Below are positions 16,787-25,675 of a DNA stretch of 64,000 bases, piece by piece. Numbering within the stretch: the first letter of the stretch is position 1; every line of letters begins with the position of its first letter. The notes beneath the pieces were generated by a model. The model did no database searches. It was not told the origin of the DNA and saw only the letters and a list, made by a program, of their open reading frames with translations. The stretch covers positions 1 through 64,000 of the forward strand of contig CAZLJE010000019.1 in the NCBI GenBank assembly GCA_964559835.1. The letters are read 5' to 3'. Both the position numbers and the translations under genes were made by a program. The stretch is from DAISJI01 sp964559835 (GTDB taxonomy: Bacteria > Acidobacteriota > Terriglobia > Terriglobales > Acidobacteriaceae).

Positions 16787-18397
16787 GTGAGACTCAGGCC
16801 ACAGCCGCGCGCGCCCATTGATGGCCGTCATTTCGATGTCGCCGTAATCGGTGGCGGTATCAACGGAGTGGCCATCGCCCGCGAGTGCGCCCATGGTGGC
16901 CGGCGCACGCTGCTGGTCGAGCAGAATGACTTCGCTTCGGGCACCACCAGCCGCTCGACACGCATCATCCACGGCGGCCTGCGGTACCTCGAACACGGCG
17001 AAATCGGCTTGGTGCGCGAGTCGCTGCGCGAACGCGAACGGCTGCTGCGCGACCGCCCCCACCTCGTCAGGCCGATGCAGTTCCTGCTGGCGCTACCGCC
17101 CGGGCGTCGCACAACGATCGAGATCCGGCTGGGGCTTTGGATGTATAGGAAGCTCGCGGGAGCCCGTGCACCGGTCACAACTACACACAGCGTCGATCGG
17201 CTCCTCGACGGTGATGACAATGCGCTCCGCCTTTTTACCTATGATGATGCGCAATGCGAGTTCCCCGAGCGCCTGGTGGCGGAGTGGCTTGCGGACGCGC
17301 TCGATGCGGGGGTGATCGTTCGCAACCACACGCGGGCGCTCGAGATTGAAATCAGCAATGGACGCGCTCGCGGACTACGGCTGCGCGATTCGCTTACGGG
17401 AAAAGAGCACGCCGTTTCAGCGGCCTGGATCATCAACGCGACGGGACCGTGGGCTGACCGGGTGTGCCATGACTCGGGCATTGCGACATCTGCGCCGATG
17501 ATCGGAGGAGTGCGTGGATCGCACATCGTGCTGCCGCCATTTGAGGGTGCGCCCACCTCGGCGCTGTATACGGAGGCAAGCGATGGCCGTCCGATCTTCG
17601 TGATCCCGTGGAATGGGCAATTGCTGGTCGGGACGACGGAGGTGCGCGACGACGCCGATCCGGCGAACGTTCAGCCAAGTGCAACGGAGATCGAATACCT
17701 GGTGGCGTCGTTGCGGCGCATGTTTCCGCGCGCGGTCTTGCCCGAGATTTCGCACGCATTCGCCGGAATACGTCCCTTGCCTCACGCTCCCGGCAAAGCC
17801 GTGAGTGCGGTCACGCGACGTCATCTTCTGCGCGATCACGCGGAGGATGGAGCCGAAGGGCTGATATCGGTGATCGGAGGCAAACTGACAACGGCCGCGA
17901 GCCTCGCGCGAGAATGCGCACGCCGTACCGGGATCGCCGTACCGGAACCGGCGCTGGCCGAGACAGCGGACGGTCACGCGATCCAATCGGCGATTGAGGG
18001 CGTCGCACGCAATGCGGCTTTCATCGGCGGGATTGGCATTGAATCGGCGCGCGCGCTGGTATCGCGGCAGGGCCACCGAGCGATCGCCGTCGCCCACCAC
18101 ATGGCATTGGACGACCGGCTACGTCAGCCGGTGGTGGACGACGCCACCTACCTGCTCGCGGAAGCAACGTTTGCAATGACTCGCGAAGCGGCAGTCACGC
18201 TGGCTGACGTTCTGCTCCGCCGTGTGCCTATCGCTCTGGGCGCAGAGTGGTCCGACGTGCACGCCCGCCAGGCTGCGCGGCGGATCGGATCAGTCCTAGG
18301 CTGGAGCGACGCGATCATTGAAGACGAACTGGACGCGCTGGAAGAGGAGCGATCAGCGTTCCTGGTAAGACCCAGTGCCGAGCGACTTGCTGCCTGA
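16787..18397 (+). CDS. glpD: FAD-dependent glycerol-3-phosphate dehydrogenase
   Basis: GlpD oxidises sn-glycerol-3-phosphate to dihydroxyacetone phosphate and feeds electrons to quinone at the inner membrane. The 536-residue product has the FAD-binding motif AVIGGGINGVAIARECA (about 23-39), the family segment SGTTSRSTRIIHGGLRYLE, the IINATGPWAD motif near residue 220 and the C-terminal DUF-like domain typical of GlpD. The start is GTG. The 3' end overlaps the convergent glycerophosphodiesterase gene by 45 bases. The two enzymes act in sequence in glycerophospholipid breakdown, although they are on opposite strands. Confidence 0.95.
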   Translation: MRLRPQPRAPIDGRHFDVAVIGGGINGVAIARECAHGGRRTLLVEQNDFASGTTSRSTRIIHGGLRYLEHGEIGLVRESLRERERLLRDRPHLVRPMQFLLALPPGRRTTIEIRLGLWMYRKLAGARAPVTTTHSVDRLLDGDDNALRLFTYDDAQCEFPERLVAEWLADALDAGVIVRNHTRALEIEISNGRARGLRLRDSLTGKEHAVSAAWIINATGPWADRVCHDSGIATSAPMIGGVRGSHIVLPPFEGAPTSALYTEASDGRPIFVIPWNGQLLVGTTEVRDDADPANVQPSATEIEYLVASLRRMFPRAVLPEISHAFAGIRPLPHAPGKAVSAVTRRHLLRDHAEDGAEGLISVIGGKLTTAASLARECARRTGIAVPEPALAETADGHAIQSAIEGVARNAAFIGGIGIESARALVSRQGHRAIAVAHHMALDDRLRQPVVDDATYLLAEATFAMTREAAVTLADVLLRRVPIALGAEWSDVHARQAARRIGSVLGWSDAIIEDELDALEEERSAFLVRPSAERLAA

Positions 18398-19036
18398 AAC
18401 TAATGTCTTCACCAAGAGCGCAGTATCGTCGCTGATGAGGCCGTCGACACCGATGTCGGCGAAGCTCCGCATTTCATTCGCGCTGTTGACGGTCCAGACG
18501 AACACCTGTTTTCCCGCCGTATGCAGGGCGTCGACGAGCGCAGCGGTACACAGGCCGCGCTCCAGGAAGAGCGCTTGGATCGGCAAGGAAGTCCAACCGA
18601 CGAGTTGAGAGCGTGAGCCGCAGATCAGCCCGAGCTTCAGCTTCCGATCGCGGAGATGAACGGCTTCCACAACATCGGGCAGGAACGACGAAACGAAATA
18701 GCCCTTGCGTGGCGAACAGCAGCCGAGCGCGTCGATCACCGCCTGCTCAAGGCCGGGGACTTTCAATTCGATATCGAGGAAGGCACGGTCGGCAAAACGC
18801 GCCAGCACATCTTCGAGGCAGGGGGTTCCGAGATCAGCGTAACGGCTGGTTGCGACGTCGCGCCGGCCGACGTTCTGGTCATGGCAGATGGCGGCGCGAT
18901 TGTCGGCAGTGAGGCGCACGTCGAATTCGAAGCCGTCGCACCCGTGCTCGAGCGAGAGCTCAAAGGCTTCCAAAGTGTTTTCGGGGGCGTCGCGGCGGGC
19001 GCCACGATGTCCGAGGAGCAACGGGCGGGCCGACAT
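18353..19036 (-). CDS. glycerophosphodiester phosphodiesterase
   Basis: This 227-residue cytoplasmic-type enzyme hydrolyses glycerophosphodiesters to glycerol-3-phosphate and an alcohol. It has the family motifs HRGAR with the catalytic His (near residue 10), PENTLEAF, GFEFDVRLT with metal-binding Glu/Asp, a catalytic CHD (near residue 51) and DIELK. There is no signal peptide. The start codon overlaps the stop of the zinc-ribbon gene (TGATG), so the two are probably one operon. The 3' end overlaps glpD, whose substrate it makes. Confidence 0.93.
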   Translation of the reverse strand: MSARPLLLGHRGARRDAPENTLEAFELSLEHGCDGFEFDVRLTADNRAAICHDQNVGRRDVATSRYADLGTPCLEDVLARFADRAFLDIELKVPGLEQAVIDALGCCSPRKGYFVSSFLPDVVEAVHLRDRKLKLGLICGSRSQLVGWTSLPIQALFLERGLCTAALVDALHTAGKQVFVWTVNSANEMRSFADIGVDGLISDDTALLVKTLVSGSKSLGTGSYQER

Positions 19037-19350
19037 CAGTCGAGGTCGATGTCGCGCACAAGCGGACCGGTGTCAGGAGTTTCTTTGGCTTTCTTGAACG
19101 CTTCCTGGAATTTCTTATCCAGCAACTCGGCCTTATGTTTCTCGGCCTCGACCGACTGGCGAAACAGCGATTCCTTGCGCGTATCCTGTTCGCGCATGGC
19201 CTGAGCGGCGCCTTCGAGATCGGCAAACATCTTGGGCTTGACGGGCGCAACGTGCGAGATGACCGCGCCAATACCGGCGTCGATCTTGAGGACGGCCCCG
19301 CAGCAGGGGCATCCGACCTCGAATTGCGTCTTGCCGCTCTTCTTGGACAT
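19036..19350 (-). CDS. small zinc-ribbon-like protein of unknown function
   Basis: This 104-residue protein begins with a CPCCG motif (about residues 14-18) of the kind that forms half a zinc ribbon. A charged, probably coiled-coil segment (about 45-90, rich in Lys, Glu, Ala and Gln) and an acidic tail follow. No second cysteine pair is present, so zinc binding would need a dimer or only a partial site. It is coupled to the glycerophosphodiesterase gene by a one-base stop-start overlap and lies just downstream of bshC on the same strand. I do not recognise a defined family. Confidence 0.75.
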   Translation of the reverse strand: MSKKSGKTQFEVGCPCCGAVLKIDAGIGAVISHVAPVKPKMFADLEGAAQAMREQDTRKESLFRQSVEAEKHKAELLDKKFQEAFKKAKETPDTGPLVRDIDLD

Positions 19351-19384
19351 GACGCTATTTTACGCGTGTCGGGCAAGTGTGCCG

Positions 19385-20986
19385 CTACATTTGCAGGATC
19401 TGGTGGTCGGGGCAGTTGGCGGCGGCGTTGACCAGGTCCTCGAGAAGGTCCTTGCCGTAACGGCCGATGAACGAGATGCCGGCGATCTCGCGCTCCTGCA
19501 GGTCTTTGCCGGGATACAGGTTCGCGCTCAGCCATTCGGCGTGACGGGCGATCTCGGCATTCTTTCGTAATTCGGCGCTGGCGGCGCGTTTACGCAGGCT
19601 GTCGAGTTGGTAGAGCATCTTGCTCAGCGAGTGCTCGGCGGCGTCGCTGAGTGTGGGGTCGAGTTTCTCCAGGGCTTTGCGCAATTCTGCCATGGCGCCG
19701 GCAACAACGGCAGAACTGCGGTCGAACTGCTCCTGGAGCCCGGCAGGCAGGCTGCGCGACGAGAGCAGCTCGCGCGTGGCCTCTGGCCCGGCGAACAAAT
19801 CGGTCAGCGAAATACCATACTTCTGGAAGAGGCGTTGGGCGCGGGCGTCGACGAACGTCGCACTGAGTCGCGGCAGGATGGGCGTCACGCGGCCGAGGAT
19901 ATTTTGCGCGACGACGGCGAGCTGCGCAAAATAAGCGACCTCGGCGGCTCCGCCAAAATACGCAACCGTCGGCAACACGAAATCCTGCACAACCGGCCGC
20001 AAAAGGACATTGGCGCTGAACTGATGCGGCGCGGCGTCGATGCGGGCCAGCAGGTCTTCAGGGCTGAGGCGGTCGCCGCCAACGCTGAACCCGCCGCTCC
20101 CACGGTGAATCACCGTGCGCGAGCCGTCGCGGACCGCAAATAACAATGTTGATTCCGGCGTGACCTTGACCTGCTCGTGGTAACCGGCGTCGCGCAGTTC
20201 CTTGCCGCGCCCCAGCAGAGCGTTGTCGAGGGCGCCAGCGCGTTCGATGGCGGCGCGGTACACGGGCTTCGCGATCTCGTGCAGCGCTGGGTCCGAGGGG
20301 TCAAGCAGGATCAGCCCAAGATCGGCGAACAATCGGGCGAACAGCTTGCCGAACGCCGTTCCCAGCGATTCACCGGGACGGTAAGCGGCGCGGAGTAGAT
20401 CGGCAATTTCGCCGTCGCCCAGAAGCGCACATGCGCGGTCCACGACAGGAGTGATCTCGTCACCAAAGCGAACTTCCGAGACGGGAGCGTCCTTCGTGGC
20501 CTGCGGCGAAACCTCCAACTTTTCGGGCAGACCGTCCACGTTCAAGAGCGTGGCGTGGTTCACCTCCGCAAGGTCGTGGTCTTCGGTCGCGAGCCAAAAC
20601 ACCGGGACGCAATCCATACCTTGCGCGGTGAAATCCCGTGCCAAGCGGACTACGGACGCCACTTTCAGGATGGAATAAAGAGGTCCGCCGAATAATCCAA
20701 CCTGCTGGCCTGACACGGACGCCATCGCGCCCGACCGGAACCGCGCGATATTCTCCAACGTCCCGGCTGAGCCGCCGAATGCCCGGTTCTGGCGCTCGAG
20801 CATATCGGCGACGGCATTGCGGCGCGCGTCGTCGTAACGGATCGCCGAAGCGTGGCTCCGGACCGCATCCAGGTTGCGCGGATCGGCGGCGAAGAAGCGC
20901 TCGACTCGGGGAAAATGGTAGAGGTAATCCGAAAAAAGGCGGGTCGTGTGCGGGATCGAGGTGAAGGCGAGACACTCGCTCTTCAT
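19385..20986 (-). CDS. bshC: bacillithiol biosynthesis cysteine-adding enzyme BshC
   Basis: BshC adds cysteine to glucosamine-malate in the last step of bacillithiol synthesis, a low-molecular-weight thiol that replaces glutathione in some bacteria. The 533-residue product has the diagnostic N-terminal region with SGQQVGLFGGPLYSILK (near 91-107) and FWLATEDHDLAEV, followed by the long central domain and C-terminal coiled coil. I choose ATG at 20986, with GGAGGG about 6 bases upstream, over the TTG two codons earlier. BshA and BshB are not in the window, so the full pathway cannot be shown here. Confidence 0.93.
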   Translation of the reverse strand: MKSECLAFTSIPHTTRLFSDYLYHFPRVERFFAADPRNLDAVRSHASAIRYDDARRNAVADMLERQNRAFGGSAGTLENIARFRSGAMASVSGQQVGLFGGPLYSILKVASVVRLARDFTAQGMDCVPVFWLATEDHDLAEVNHATLLNVDGLPEKLEVSPQATKDAPVSEVRFGDEITPVVDRACALLGDGEIADLLRAAYRPGESLGTAFGKLFARLFADLGLILLDPSDPALHEIAKPVYRAAIERAGALDNALLGRGKELRDAGYHEQVKVTPESTLLFAVRDGSRTVIHRGSGGFSVGGDRLSPEDLLARIDAAPHQFSANVLLRPVVQDFVLPTVAYFGGAAEVAYFAQLAVVAQNILGRVTPILPRLSATFVDARAQRLFQKYGISLTDLFAGPEATRELLSSRSLPAGLQEQFDRSSAVVAGAMAELRKALEKLDPTLSDAAEHSLSKMLYQLDSLRKRAASAELRKNAEIARHAEWLSANLYPGKDLQEREIAGISFIGRYGKDLLEDLVNAAANCPDHQILQM

Positions 20987-21100
20987 CGACAACCCTCCGC
21001 GGAAAAAGTAAGTACGAGCACGACGGTTGGATGTCTGCGCGGGCGATTTGTCGCAAAAACTGTCGGCACTGTTATTCAGACGAACAAGGATTGTATCTGG

Positions 21101-22312
21101 TCATCCACATGCACGGAATGCCAACACGGCATTCAGCCCGCCAAATGCGAAGGAATTCGATAGCGCGCAGCGCAGCGGAGCAGGTTTCGCGGCGTTTGCG
21201 ACCAGGTTGACGTTGCACTCAGGGTCCGGCTGGTTGAAGTTGATCGTCGGAGGGACGACGCCCTCGCGTAATGCCAGAACGGTGGCAACGGCTTCCAGAG
21301 CGCCCGCAGCGCCGAGGGCGTGGCCGTGCATCGACTTGGTCGAGGTGAGGAGGATGCGGTCGGCTTCGGGACCGAAAACGTCGCGGATCGCGCGGGATTC
21401 GGTGGCGTCGTTGCTGATGGTGCCGGTGCCGTGGGCATTGATGTGGTCGACGTCCGCGGGCTGGATCGCGGCATCTGCCATGGCCGCTCGCATCGCCTGC
21501 GCCGGACCTGCGGACGTCGGCTGCGTCACGTGGTGTGCGTCGGCCGACATGCCGAAACCGATCAGCTCGCCGTGAATCCTCGCACCGCGGGCTTTCGCTC
21601 GATCCATGGATTCAATAACGAGCATCCCCGCTCCTTCGCCAAGCACCAGGCCGGAGCGGTCTTTCGAAAAGGGACGGCAGACCTCCGGCGCGACAACGCG
21701 CATCGCCTCCCATGCTTTCAGCAGGCCGAAGCTGAACGGGGCTTCGCTTCCGCCGGCGATGGCCAGGTCCACCTGACCCGAGCGCACCATCCAGAACGCC
21801 ATCCCGAGGGCATGGTTGGCGGAGGAGCAGGCTGTGCTGGTCGTAAATGACGGCCCGGTGATTCCAAGGTCCATGCAGATTTGGCTGGAGCCAGCATTCA
21901 TCATTACGCGGGGAATCGTGAGCGGGTGAACGCGCGGGCGGCTGCGCAGGTACAGGTCCTGATACCCGGCGTCCTCGCTGGTCTGGCCGCCGACGGACGC
22001 GCCGGTCACGACGGCAATGCGTGCAGACGAGTCAGGTGAGATCGAGAGCTGTGCGTCGGCAACTGCTTCTCGCGCCGCGATCACGGCAAATTGCGCGAAG
22101 CGGTCGAGCAAGTCCTGGCGGCCGGCGTCGAAATGCTGCGCGGGGTCATACCCTGCGACTTCACCGCCGTTCTGGAAGCGGAGTTTGGACGCGTCTACCG
22201 ACTGGATCTTGCGGATGCCGGAGCGGCCCTCGATGGCATTTCGCCAGAATTCCTGGACATTGTTGCCGATGCTGCAGATCGTCCCCAAGCCCGTGATGGC
22301 GACGCGCGGCAT
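21101..22312 (-). CDS. beta-ketoacyl-ACP synthase (FabF-like)
   Basis: This 403-residue condensing enzyme extends an acyl chain on an acyl carrier protein. The catalytic Cys162 lies in TACSSANH, and the two histidines lie in NAHGTGT and KSMHGHALGAAG, the complete FabF triad. It follows a dedicated acyl carrier protein gene by only 8 bases on the same strand. No reductase or dehydratase is nearby. A lone KS/ACP pair can serve normal fatty-acid elongation or a special lipid. The sequence is less FabF-canonical than a housekeeping copy (opening MPRVAITGLGTICSIGNN), so I infer a second, specialised synthase. Confidence 0.9.
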   Translation of the reverse strand: MPRVAITGLGTICSIGNNVQEFWRNAIEGRSGIRKIQSVDASKLRFQNGGEVAGYDPAQHFDAGRQDLLDRFAQFAVIAAREAVADAQLSISPDSSARIAVVTGASVGGQTSEDAGYQDLYLRSRPRVHPLTIPRVMMNAGSSQICMDLGITGPSFTTSTACSSANHALGMAFWMVRSGQVDLAIAGGSEAPFSFGLLKAWEAMRVVAPEVCRPFSKDRSGLVLGEGAGMLVIESMDRAKARGARIHGELIGFGMSADAHHVTQPTSAGPAQAMRAAMADAAIQPADVDHINAHGTGTISNDATESRAIRDVFGPEADRILLTSTKSMHGHALGAAGALEAVATVLALREGVVPPTINFNQPDPECNVNLVANAAKPAPLRCALSNSFAFGGLNAVLAFRACG

Positions 22313-22320
22313 CGATGAGA

Positions 22321-22578
22321 TCAGGCTCCGGTGCTCTTTCGGGCCTGAAGGTAGGCGCCGAGGCGGTCGATAATGCCCTGCACAGAATTGATGGAGCGCG
22401 CCTCGTCATCGGGGACGTCGATATCGAATTCGTTTTCCAATTCGAACAAGATATTGATGCGGTCGAGGGAGTCGATCCCCAGTTGCTCGAAGGTAGAGTC
22501 CGGCCGAACGGTCTCGGGACTCACCTGTTTGACGGCGGCAACAATGCCGATGACTTTGGTTGCGAGTTCCTGGTCCAT
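22321..22578 (-). CDS. acyl carrier protein
   Basis: This 85-residue protein carries the growing acyl chain on a phosphopantetheine arm. The attachment Ser37 is in the motif GIDSLD, within a four-helix acidic ACP fold of normal length. I prefer the ATG at 22578 to one seven codons earlier, because a TACAAT hexamer overlaps the earlier start and would serve as the -10 box. It is the first gene of a pair with the FabF-like synthase. The tmRNA gene lies about 280 bases away on the other strand. Confidence 0.88.
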   Translation of the reverse strand: MDQELATKVIGIVAAVKQVSPETVRPDSTFEQLGIDSLDRINILFELENEFDIDVPDDEARSINSVQGIIDRLGAYLQARKSTGA

Positions 22579-22854
22579 GGCTGTGATGTGGCAGTTCATT
22601 GTAGTCGCGTGCAGTCGGGAAAAGAGAAGGAAGCCGCCGGATGCGGAAAGTTACACCACGTCAGCCATTTAGCGGCGAATTTAGCGGCTGAATCAGGGAC
22701 TGAGGTCGCAGCATCCAATACATTGACTTCCAACCACTTACTGCGATAATTGGAAGTAGATCTTTGACAAGCGACCTGTTCGCTATGTCCCCGTTCCGGG
22801 TGCCCCACCCTGACTGCTTTTGGAAGGGTGGGATTCACGGAGCGTTCCCAAGAT
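22579..22854. promoter_or_regulatory. divergent region between ACP and tmRNA genes
   Basis: This 276-base gap should contain the ACP promoter (TACAAT near 22600) and the tmRNA promoter. Apart from the inverted palindromic repeat at 22798-22840, I see no gene. A minus-strand frame across it translates the repeat and is rejected. Confidence 0.4.
22798..22840 (-). repeat. inverted copy of the CCCACCCT palindromic repeat
   Basis: Read on the minus strand, this is another member of the family at 10151-10268. It shows CCCACCC and GGGTGGGGCACCC flanking a short AAAAG-containing loop. It lies just upstream of the tmRNA gene and may overlap its promoter. Confidence 0.7.
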
Positions 22855-23217
22855 GGGGGCGTCACGGCTTCGACGGAGATGGATGCGGCAGAGAGGCATA
22901 CCGGGGTGTAGGCACCCGTGATCGTCTACAAAAACACAATTGCCAACCAATCACTGGCATACGCAGCTTAATTAGTTAAGTTGCCGTCCTCCGCGGCTTT
23001 GCCTGCGGGCTGTGGAAGGGCGTCGCACTGCAGGCTGGTTCTCCTATGCGGTCCGAGTAGGAGGGCGAGAACCAGGACTAGCCAATCGCGTTTCTTGTCG
23101 CATTCTGAGCGCGAGCGGCGAAGGTTCCCCATCCGGGGAGCGGGAATGCGAATAAGTATGTAGGCTCTCTGCTTGTGACACCTTCGGACGCGGGTTCAAC
23201 TCCCGCCGCCTCCACCA
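22855..23217 (+). ncRNA. ssrA: transfer-messenger RNA (tmRNA)
   Basis: tmRNA rescues stalled ribosomes and tags the incomplete protein for degradation. The 363-base gene starts with GGGGGCGTCACGGCTTCGAC, the conserved 5' end. Its first seven bases pair with CGCCTCC at the 3' end, which is followed by the encoded ACCA. The T-arm GGTTCAA lies about 25 bases from the end. The tag frame ends at TAA 22969-22971 and its last residues read ANQSLAYAA, a normal proteolysis signal. The exact resume codon is uncertain; a Lys-Asn-Thr-Ile stretch precedes in frame. Confidence 0.96.
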
Positions 23218-23288
23218 TACCCATCTATTTCTCAATACCTTGTAAACTACTCCCGTTGGAATCTTAAAATTGAATCTGTTTCAGGGTG

Positions 23289-23756
23289 TCACTTTAGCTG
23301 CAGAGTCATCTCGTTCGTGGGCTTGAATCCGAACTGTTCGTAGAGTGGACGGCCTTGCTCACTTGCGTGGAGCCCAACGTGAGCGAAACCATTGTCGCGG
23401 CACCATTCAATCATCCTCGCCATCAACGTGCGAGCAACACCTTGACGACGGTACGCAGCTTCAACATACATATTCAGGATCATCGCTCGATGCGGTCTTC
23501 GTTGCCCGAGTGTGCCCGGCCAGGGACTGATCACGATACCGCCGCCACCAATCACATGGTGGGCTGGATTCATGGCCAGGAATCCGCGATATGACCCGTC
23601 GGCGAGCGCTGCTTGGAAGTACTCGCAGGCGGCCGCGCGCATAAGGGCAAGTGCCGCCTCGTCGTGATGCCCCATGTCCCACCACATCATTCGACGGTGA
23701 TGAACCAATACCGGCAGGTCAGCCGAAGTGGCATCACGAATAGCGATCTGTTTCAT
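23289..23756 (-). CDS. GNAT family N-acetyltransferase
   Basis: This 155-residue protein transfers an acetyl group from acetyl-CoA to an unknown amine. The GNAT fold is clear: an N-terminal strand (IAIRDATSADLP), the motif A segment ILNMYVEAAYRRQGVARTLM with the acetyl-CoA pyrophosphate loop RRQGVA, and the C-terminal YEQFGFKP. I choose ATG at 23756 rather than an upstream TTG. It stands alone between the tmRNA gene and the gamma-glutamyltransferases. Upstream, near 23782-23818, a GCATAAC / GTTAGGC pair recalls a shortened integron site, but the resemblance is weak. Confidence 0.88.
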   Translation of the reverse strand: MKQIAIRDATSADLPVLVHHRRMMWWDMGHHDEAALALMRAAACEYFQAALADGSYRGFLAMNPAHHVIGGGGIVISPWPGTLGQRRPHRAMILNMYVEAAYRRQGVARTLMARMIEWCRDNGFAHVGLHASEQGRPLYEQFGFKPTNEMTLQLK

Positions 23757-23922
23757 AGATAACCCACGAGACAAATGCCGTTTGCATAACGCTGAAATTG
23801 GGTTCTCGCGCCGTTAGGCGCTCTCGGACCGACGTACTCGCACATTCTCGGTGAGGTACACCACTTGAACTCCCGCCAGCGTGCGTTGGACGCCTTCTTT
23901 TTCCGAAGTTCAAGTTGGTTCG

Positions 23923-25575
23923 CTAATGTGCGGAACTATGCGTCGGGGCGGCCGCCATGCCGTCTGATACCGGGTCTGCCGCACCAAAGAATTTGCGCCG
24001 CGCTGGATCGTATTGGACGGCATTTACAAGACCGAAGTGGAACGGCGTACCCGGATCGCGCGTCTCTATCTGATAACCCCGCTCCCGCAGGACCTGCAGC
24101 ATCGCGGCGTCAAATCGCCGATCGGCATCGATCCGGTTGCCGAAGCTGTAGATACGTGGTTCGGCCATGGCGCGGTCCAGGGCCTCTCCCCGGTCGATGA
24201 CATTGCTGAGGACCTGCACGATCGACGTCGGAATCCGCTCGCTGCCGGCAGATCCGAGCACCAGTTCCGTGTGCTGGCGGAACAGGATGGTTGGGCACAT
24301 CTCGGTCTCGTCCCGCGCATTGGGTGTAGGGTCAGCGCGCATGCGATAACTATGGGCATAGATGAAGCCGAGTTCGGGAGTTGCAACTCTCGACCCAAAA
24401 GACGGACCGATCGAAGTAGTTAACGCAACAGCATTTCCTTCAGCATCCATAACCGAGAGATGGGTCGTGTCGTGTGGCTCGGTCGGTGCCGCTGCTCCGG
24501 CTTTTACGAGCTGACCCCGGATCAGCTCTGCCCTCTGGGTAGCGAACTCTGTAGAAGACAGCGGATAGCGCGGAAAGTTCAGTTTCGGCTTCAGAGTGCC
24601 GATTTCCTGCGGCCGATCTTCAAGCGCCTGCGCCATCGCGCGAGCAACAATATCGAGCTCGTCTGCGGTTTGCGGTCCGCGACCGATGGGGAAATGGTCC
24701 AGGATGTTCAACATCTCGGCAAGCGTGTCGCCCCAAGCGCGCCCTCCTGCAGCTGCAAATTGATAGCCGCGATACCGGCCGTGCACGACAACACCATTCA
24801 ACGCGCGATAAGACGCGAGATCGTCAGCGGTGATGTATCCACCCCCGCGCACTGAATCACGGGCGATTGCTGTCGCGGTGTTGCCCTGGTAAAAACCCGA
24901 AGGTCCGGATCGCGCAATTTCGCGGAGCAAAGCGGCAAGGCGCGGCTGACGAAACACTTCACCAGTCTTGTAAGCGGCCCCATTTTTCTTCAGGAAGTTC
25001 AGCGCCGTACCCGGATTTTTAGCCAAATCAGCGCGGACGCGGGCCCACGTGGATGCAAGCCGCGGCGTCACGCGGAAGCCGTTTTCCGCATATCGGATTG
25101 CGGGCGCTAAGTCTCGCGACAATGGCAGGCGTCCATACTTCGCGACCATTTGGGCGAGAGCGGCTGGATTCCCGGGCACCGGTACCACGGCATAGCTGCT
25201 CCGCTCCTCGTCCGTTTTCGCGAGTGGCTTCACCCCTGCGGGCGCTTGGGTAGCGCCGTCGATTGCGATCAGTTCTCCGTTGCTTAGCCGGAGCAGAATC
25301 TGCGTCCGCCCGCCGAGGCTCGCGTTCGCGGGATCGGTGACCATGAGCGTAAACGCCGCCGCCGCTGCCGCGTCAATGGCATTGCCGCCGTGCCCTAATA
25401 TCTCGACGCCTGCCGTCGCGGCATATGGCGTGCCTGCGGCGACCATCCCTAACTCGCCGGACGCGAACTGCTGTTTGTGGAACTGCGGGTTCCGCTCCTG
25501 TGCGACGGCCGCGGCGCTGAGCACGACGACGATACTGCACAGCCCCGCAATTCGAATATGGCGTCTCATGTGCAT
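23923..25575 (-). CDS. ggt: exported gamma-glutamyltransferase (first of two)
   Basis: Gamma-glutamyltransferases cleave gamma-glutamyl bonds, as in glutathione, and self-process into two chains. This 550-residue protein has a signal peptide (about 1-24, ending AAAVAQ), GGNAIDAAAAAAFTLMVTDP near 60, and the nucleophile Thr370 in DTTHLSV where autocleavage would occur. GSAGSERIP, the oxyanion region, follows. The start is ATG at 25575 or two codons later; the longer upstream frame has no ribosome site. It lies 100 bases after a second ggt gene and probably shares its transcript. Its natural substrate is unknown. Confidence 0.92.
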   Translation of the reverse strand: MHMRRHIRIAGLCSIVVVLSAAAVAQERNPQFHKQQFASGELGMVAAGTPYAATAGVEILGHGGNAIDAAAAAAFTLMVTDPANASLGGRTQILLRLSNGELIAIDGATQAPAGVKPLAKTDEERSSYAVVPVPGNPAALAQMVAKYGRLPLSRDLAPAIRYAENGFRVTPRLASTWARVRADLAKNPGTALNFLKKNGAAYKTGEVFRQPRLAALLREIARSGPSGFYQGNTATAIARDSVRGGGYITADDLASYRALNGVVVHGRYRGYQFAAAGGRAWGDTLAEMLNILDHFPIGRGPQTADELDIVARAMAQALEDRPQEIGTLKPKLNFPRYPLSSTEFATQRAELIRGQLVKAGAAAPTEPHDTTHLSVMDAEGNAVALTTSIGPSFGSRVATPELGFIYAHSYRMRADPTPNARDETEMCPTILFRQHTELVLGSAGSERIPTSIVQVLSNVIDRGEALDRAMAEPRIYSFGNRIDADRRFDAAMLQVLRERGYQIETRDPGTPFHFGLVNAVQYDPARRKFFGAADPVSDGMAAAPTHSSAH

Positions 25576-25675
25576 AAGTAGAACCGTGCCCTTTCGTCCT
25601 GAAGTAGTAGGCGGAAACCCGCTCTGTCGCTGGTCGCTCAATAGCAATCCCCTGTGGATCTCTCGGTTTTCTCGG

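Noticed and set aside
22596..22865. 89-codon minus-strand frame upstream of the ACP gene
   Set aside because: It includes a translated palindromic repeat and the first bases of tmRNA, so it cannot be a normal gene.
22855..24000. Integration of a genomic island at the tmRNA 3' end
   Set aside because: Only about 10 bases of the tmRNA end (AACTCCCGCC) recur at 23869 and no integrase gene is present, so a direct att repeat is not supported.
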